NCBI GenBank assembly: GCA_023459355.1
Contig: JAEWUM010000049.1
Span: 20,653-84,652 of the forward strand
Direction: 5' to 3'
Source of the DNA: Bacteroidota bacterium
Lineage (GTDB): Bacteria > Bacteroidota > Bacteroidia > Bacteroidales > Paludibacteraceae
DNA: 64,000 bases
Position numbers and translations under genes: made by a program. Positions 61,579 through 64,000 of the stretch are shown here, piece by piece. The notes under the pieces were generated by a model. It ran no database searches. It saw only the letters and a list, made by a program, of their open reading frames with translations, and was not told where the DNA came from. Every line of letters begins with the position of its first letter. Positions within the stretch are counted from its first letter, which is position 1.

Positions 61579-62921
61579 ATAGTTGCCCCCTTTACAAAAC
61601 TATCTAAGCGAGCTTCTAAATCCGTTTGAAGTCCGTATTTTTTCATTAACAATACTTTGTTTTTTTGTAAGGCAAGCAATTCCTGTATTAAAAAATAATG
61701 AGCGGAATCGTTACAAGACTTTTCGAGCAACAACCTTTCCTGTAATCCGATATTGTCATTAGGAAGATCATATCCATAAACTTCATTATGAATATCATTG
61801 ACAGTCTTGGAGAAATTACCATCTCTATACCACATTACTTGAATGGCAATAAGTTCTTGACTTGTAATCAGGTTTATACTCGAACGAAATTGTTGTGTTT
61901 CTTTTTGGATAGTAAGCAATTCTCGCAATAACTGAATTCTGTATTCCATTGTGTAGTTGCCCATATTATGACCTGTCTCATCAACAGCCAACTGCCCATT
62001 TCTGCGCGTATTATTCCTATTGGCAGAGATATTTCTGTTTTCTATCATTCTGTTTCTGAATTCAAGTAAGGGCTTCATCCATTCAATGCCATTTTTTATT
62101 AGTGCACTCATTGACTTGTCTTCTTTTACTACCGTACACGTCCAACAACCGAAACGACTCTGTCCGCAACTGCGGTGCGAATCGTTGGTTACAACAGTAG
62201 GACACTCGTAATCATCTGCAGATGCATCCATATATATTTTAAAAAGTATCTGATTATCAAAATGCCACGGCGAAGGAATTACATTGATAATATACCAAAC
62301 CTCTTCTAACATCAATTCTTTAATCGGAGCATAAGTGTACGTGTTTGGATTAAGTGGATGTTTGGATAGACGTTGTCCTTTTATATCGTGCTTTTTAATT
62401 GATTTGGCTCGTTGCTGACTTTCGGCAATTCGTGTTCCAATTAAAATAATCGCCTCTCCATCTGCTGTTACTTGATTTGTAATGAAAGTTGAAGTTGGTT
62501 TTATCTTCATTTTTTCAGTACAAAATCGAAATGAATTGTTTGGTACAGGGTAGCCCTTGCCAATCACACAACTCCAGAAAGTATCTTCTATTTGAGGTGT
62601 TGTCGTTTTAACAATGATTGGCAATTGTTGTTCCTTTGCTGCCTTTTGAATGGTCTGCAAAACTGTTGTTACATATTCCTCAATAACAGGATTTTCAACC
62701 ATGGTGTCATTGCAAACTACATAAATCTGTCTTTTTAGAATGGACTCTGGGCTATTTTCTTTAATTTTAAATAAGGCTAACCATACCAATGATAGAAGAA
62801 CTGTAGAATCTTTCCCTCCACTAAAACCAATGATCCAGGGGCGATTATATCTATCTTCTTCTAAGTATTGATCCATTAATTCATCAATGATATCTATGAT
62901 TTTTTTTGGTAGTTTCTTCAT
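61575..62921 (-). CDS. dndC: DNA sulfur modification protein DndC (PAPS-reductase-like, Fe-S)
   Basis: 448 aa. PP-loop SGGKDST at 34-40 gives ATP pyrophosphatase activity. Cys240, Cys252, Cys259 and Cys262 (DYECP..SCGQSRFGCWTC) match the Fe-S-binding pattern of DndC. DndC activates the DNA backbone for exchange of an oxygen by sulfur, with sulfur from a cysteine desulfurase. No dndA (iscS-like) gene is nearby, so a housekeeping desulfurase must be used. Its ATG overlaps the stop of the broken regulator (ATGA). Confidence 0.95.
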   Translation of the reverse strand: MKKLPKKIIDIIDELMDQYLEEDRYNRPWIIGFSGGKDSTVLLSLVWLALFKIKENSPESILKRQIYVVCNDTMVENPVIEEYVTTVLQTIQKAAKEQQLPIIVKTTTPQIEDTFWSCVIGKGYPVPNNSFRFCTEKMKIKPTSTFITNQVTADGEAIILIGTRIAESQQRAKSIKKHDIKGQRLSKHPLNPNTYTYAPIKELMLEEVWYIINVIPSPWHFDNQILFKIYMDASADDYECPTVVTNDSHRSCGQSRFGCWTCTVVKEDKSMSALIKNGIEWMKPLLEFRNRMIENRNISANRNNTRRNGQLAVDETGHNMGNYTMEYRIQLLRELLTIQKETQQFRSSINLITSQELIAIQVMWYRDGNFSKTVNDIHNEVYGYDLPNDNIGLQERLLLEKSCNDSAHYFLIQELLALQKNKVLLMKKYGLQTDLEARLDSFVKGATI

Positions 62922-63225
62922 TTGTTATTTACATTTCTAATTACAATATCCAACGCCTTACCCGCCAATTCTTTCTCTTCAACCAACAATTCAATCACTT
63001 TATCCGCCAACCAAAGAGCAAGCTGTTCTTATTCATCCATAGAAAGTAATCTTGCATGTGAAACAATTTGTAATCGTTTTCCGGACATTTACCTCGTTCA
63101 ATCTCGCTATACATAGGTGAGTCTATCTCAAAAGCCGATGCCAATTGACGTTGGAACTGTTGTTGTTGGAACTGTTGCTGTTCTTCTCTTAATCGTCTGA
63201 TTCTATTCGCGAATAGCATAATCAT
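62918..63225 (-). pseudogene. XRE-type regulator gene broken by frameshift and in-frame stop
   Basis: The first 46 or so codons read as an XRE HTH protein (FANRIRRLREEQQQ..QRQLASAFEIDSPMYSEIERGK). Around 63080 the frame is lost. In another frame the family's C-terminal part follows: RLQIVSHARLLSMDE, a TAA stop, then EQLALWLADKVIELLVEE...DIVIRNVNNK, ending in an ATGA overlap with dndC. So there is one frameshift and one nonsense codon. A 15-bp tandem duplication (CAACAGTTCCAA units) adds five residues in the first helix. Intact relatives are common autoregulators ahead of restriction loci. Confidence 0.8.
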
Positions 63226-63267
63226 TACAATTGGTGCTTTTATTATTTTGAATTTTCAGAATTCAAA

Positions 63268-63317
63268 CAAAGGTATAAAAAAAACACATATTAACATATC
63301 ATAAACTAAAAGTTTAT
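63268..63317 (-). promoter_or_regulatory. Predicted promoter and inverted repeat upstream of the Dnd operon
   Basis: Minus strand -7 box TACCTTTG (63275-63268), about 43 bp before the start of the broken XRE gene. Upstream, ATAAACT-AAA-AGTTTAT (63301-63317) is a perfect 7-bp inverted repeat that could be the XRE operator. Confidence 0.5.
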
Positions 63318-63431
63318 ATCTTTGCCCTGCTAATTCTGTTAAACTATCCCCACTATCGTTCATCACAGATTTCAGCATACTCCATCTACTTTCAACCCTC
63401 TGGTGCGATTATGCCCTGGCGATGGAGCTGA

Positions 63432-63863
63432 TTACAGTTTTACCTGCATCAACTCCTCCCCTAACCGATGTAGCGTTTGTTCTATCTCTTTTTTTCGGGC
63501 TGCCGATGGCCGTTTTACATTACAGGCATAATGTCTCATCACCGCAGGACTAATACCTACCCGGGTGGCTAACTCCGTCAGGTTAATCATGGGAAAATCT
63601 TTGACTAATTCCTGAATGCTGTTACGTTGTTTATCGGCTTGCTGTTTGTTGTAGTTGAAGAAACCTTCAAAACTTAAATCTTCATCAATTGCTTCCCAAT
63701 GTATGCCCATTGCTGACAATTCATAGTCTTCACGCTCGGCGGGTGTAGCATTCTTCAAACGGGGAAACCACTCCAAAAGCATACTTTTTACCGCACCCTG
63801 AACGGTTTCAATAAAAATCCGCTCATCTGAGAACCATAATCTTTTTAAGTCTTTTCGTGTCAT
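63432..63863 (-). CDS. DUF2442 domain protein with C-terminal HTH-like region
   Basis: 143 aa. ELSAMGIHWEAIDEDLSFEGFF (about 48-69) is the DUF2442 core. The C-terminal part (about 93-140, LTELATRVGISPAVMRHYACNVKRPS) looks like a Cro/XRE-type HTH. DUF2442 proteins often pair with DUF4160 proteins in toxin-antitoxin-like two-gene units. No DUF4160 frame is visible downstream here; an upstream partner could lie beyond the window. It is a plausible antitoxin-like regulator at the island edge. Confidence 0.8.
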   Translation of the reverse strand: MTRKDLKRLWFSDERIFIETVQGAVKSMLLEWFPRLKNATPAEREDYELSAMGIHWEAIDEDLSFEGFFNYNKQQADKQRNSIQELVKDFPMINLTELATRVGISPAVMRHYACNVKRPSAARKKEIEQTLHRLGEELMQVKL

Positions 63864-63895
63864 ATCATTATTTATGCGAATCAGGATTAGAAATT

Positions 63896-63921
63896 AGATT
63901 CCTCGCCTTGCTCGGAATGAC
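63896..63921. repeat. Dispersed repeat AGATTCCTCGCCTTGCTCGG...
   Basis: The 26-nt AGATTCCTCGCCTTGCTC / GGAATGAC element is a form of the widespread GTCATTCCGAGCGAAGCGAGGAATCT repeat. Half of it also occurs at about 50571-50590, on the other side of the defence island. Confidence 0.65.
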
Positions 63922-63940
63922 AAATTATTATATTACTTGT

Positions 63941-64000
63941 TCAAAACCGCCGCTTGAGCGACTTGAGTACTTCATCGATTTCATTTGCGGCGGTTCTATA
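63941..64000 (-). CDS. C-terminus of an unidentified protein (partial, cut by window edge)
   Basis: From the right edge an open frame reads NEIDEVLKSLKRRF and stops at TGA (63941-63943). Charged helical end, 19 codons only. The inverted repeat AACCGCCGC / GCGGCGGTT overlaps it. It may be the gene upstream of the DUF2442 gene, but it could be chance. Confidence 0.3.
   Translation of the reverse strand, partial: YRTAANEIDEVLKSLKRRF

Noticed and set aside
63317..63324. Plus-strand TATCTTTG promoter match upstream of the Dnd operon
   Set aside because: It matches the -7 consensus but no plus-strand gene follows, so it is probably chance or a relic.

Overview
The window looks like chromosomal DNA of an AT-rich member of the phylum Bacteroidota, probably order Bacteroidales. 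The evidence is a SusC/SusD pair, a one-protein hybrid two-component regulator, C-terminal domains of the type IX secretion kind, a bifunctional HisB, a pyrophosphate-dependent phosphofructokinase, ORF6N genes, and -7 boxes of the Bacteroidetes type (TAnnTTTG). I found no rRNA, tRNA or CRISPR array.

1-9 kb, all minus strand: fructan genes (a DUF4960-LamG-GH32 protein cut by the window edge and a GH32 lipoprotein), a CBM9-like protein and a large hybrid sensor/AraC regulator. Both GH32 genes carry the same promoter layout: two tandem TGTA-N7/8-TACA dyads 22 bp apart, at a fixed distance from a -7 box. 9-26 kb, all minus strand: a tightly packed polysaccharide-utilisation operon running susC, susD, fasciclin-like lipoprotein, Ig-like lipoprotein, a CBM plus GH18-like protein with a sorting tail, a second sorting-tail protein, GH20, nagB, GH20 and two more GH18-like proteins. 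The product set points to an N-acetylglucosamine-containing glycan (N-glycan or chitin-like): outside capture and endo-cleavage, periplasmic removal of GlcNAc, then cytoplasmic deamination of GlcN-6-P.

26-50 kb: mostly housekeeping genes (ung, a MalY/PatB-type lyase, hisB, recX, era, a DUF177 gene, rpmF, fabH, pfp) with transporters (AspT-like, AbgT) and a TetR / outer-membrane protein / ABC / LolA-like lipid or lipoprotein export cluster. An alkaline-phosphatase-like exported protein here lacks most expected metal ligands. Two tandem ORF6N genes each contain a perfect palindrome at the same codons, with different but self-complementary arms. Gene ends in this part are decorated with short tandem 7-mers, GCGGAAA-type tracts, perfect palindromes and one elaborate 36.4-36.9 kb array of direct and inverted repeats.

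50-64 kb: a defence island on the minus strand. A broken XRE regulator gene overlaps dndC, followed by dndD, dndE and a further five-gene block with overlaps or very short gaps: a multi-HTH protein, a PLD-helicase, a 71-aa protein, a zinc-hook SMC-like ATPase and a 164-aa protein. dndA, dndB and recognisable dptFGH are not in the window. I read this as DNA phosphorothioation coupled to an unusual restriction module, and it is the best candidate for a poorly described system here. RhuM and DUF2442 genes flank it.
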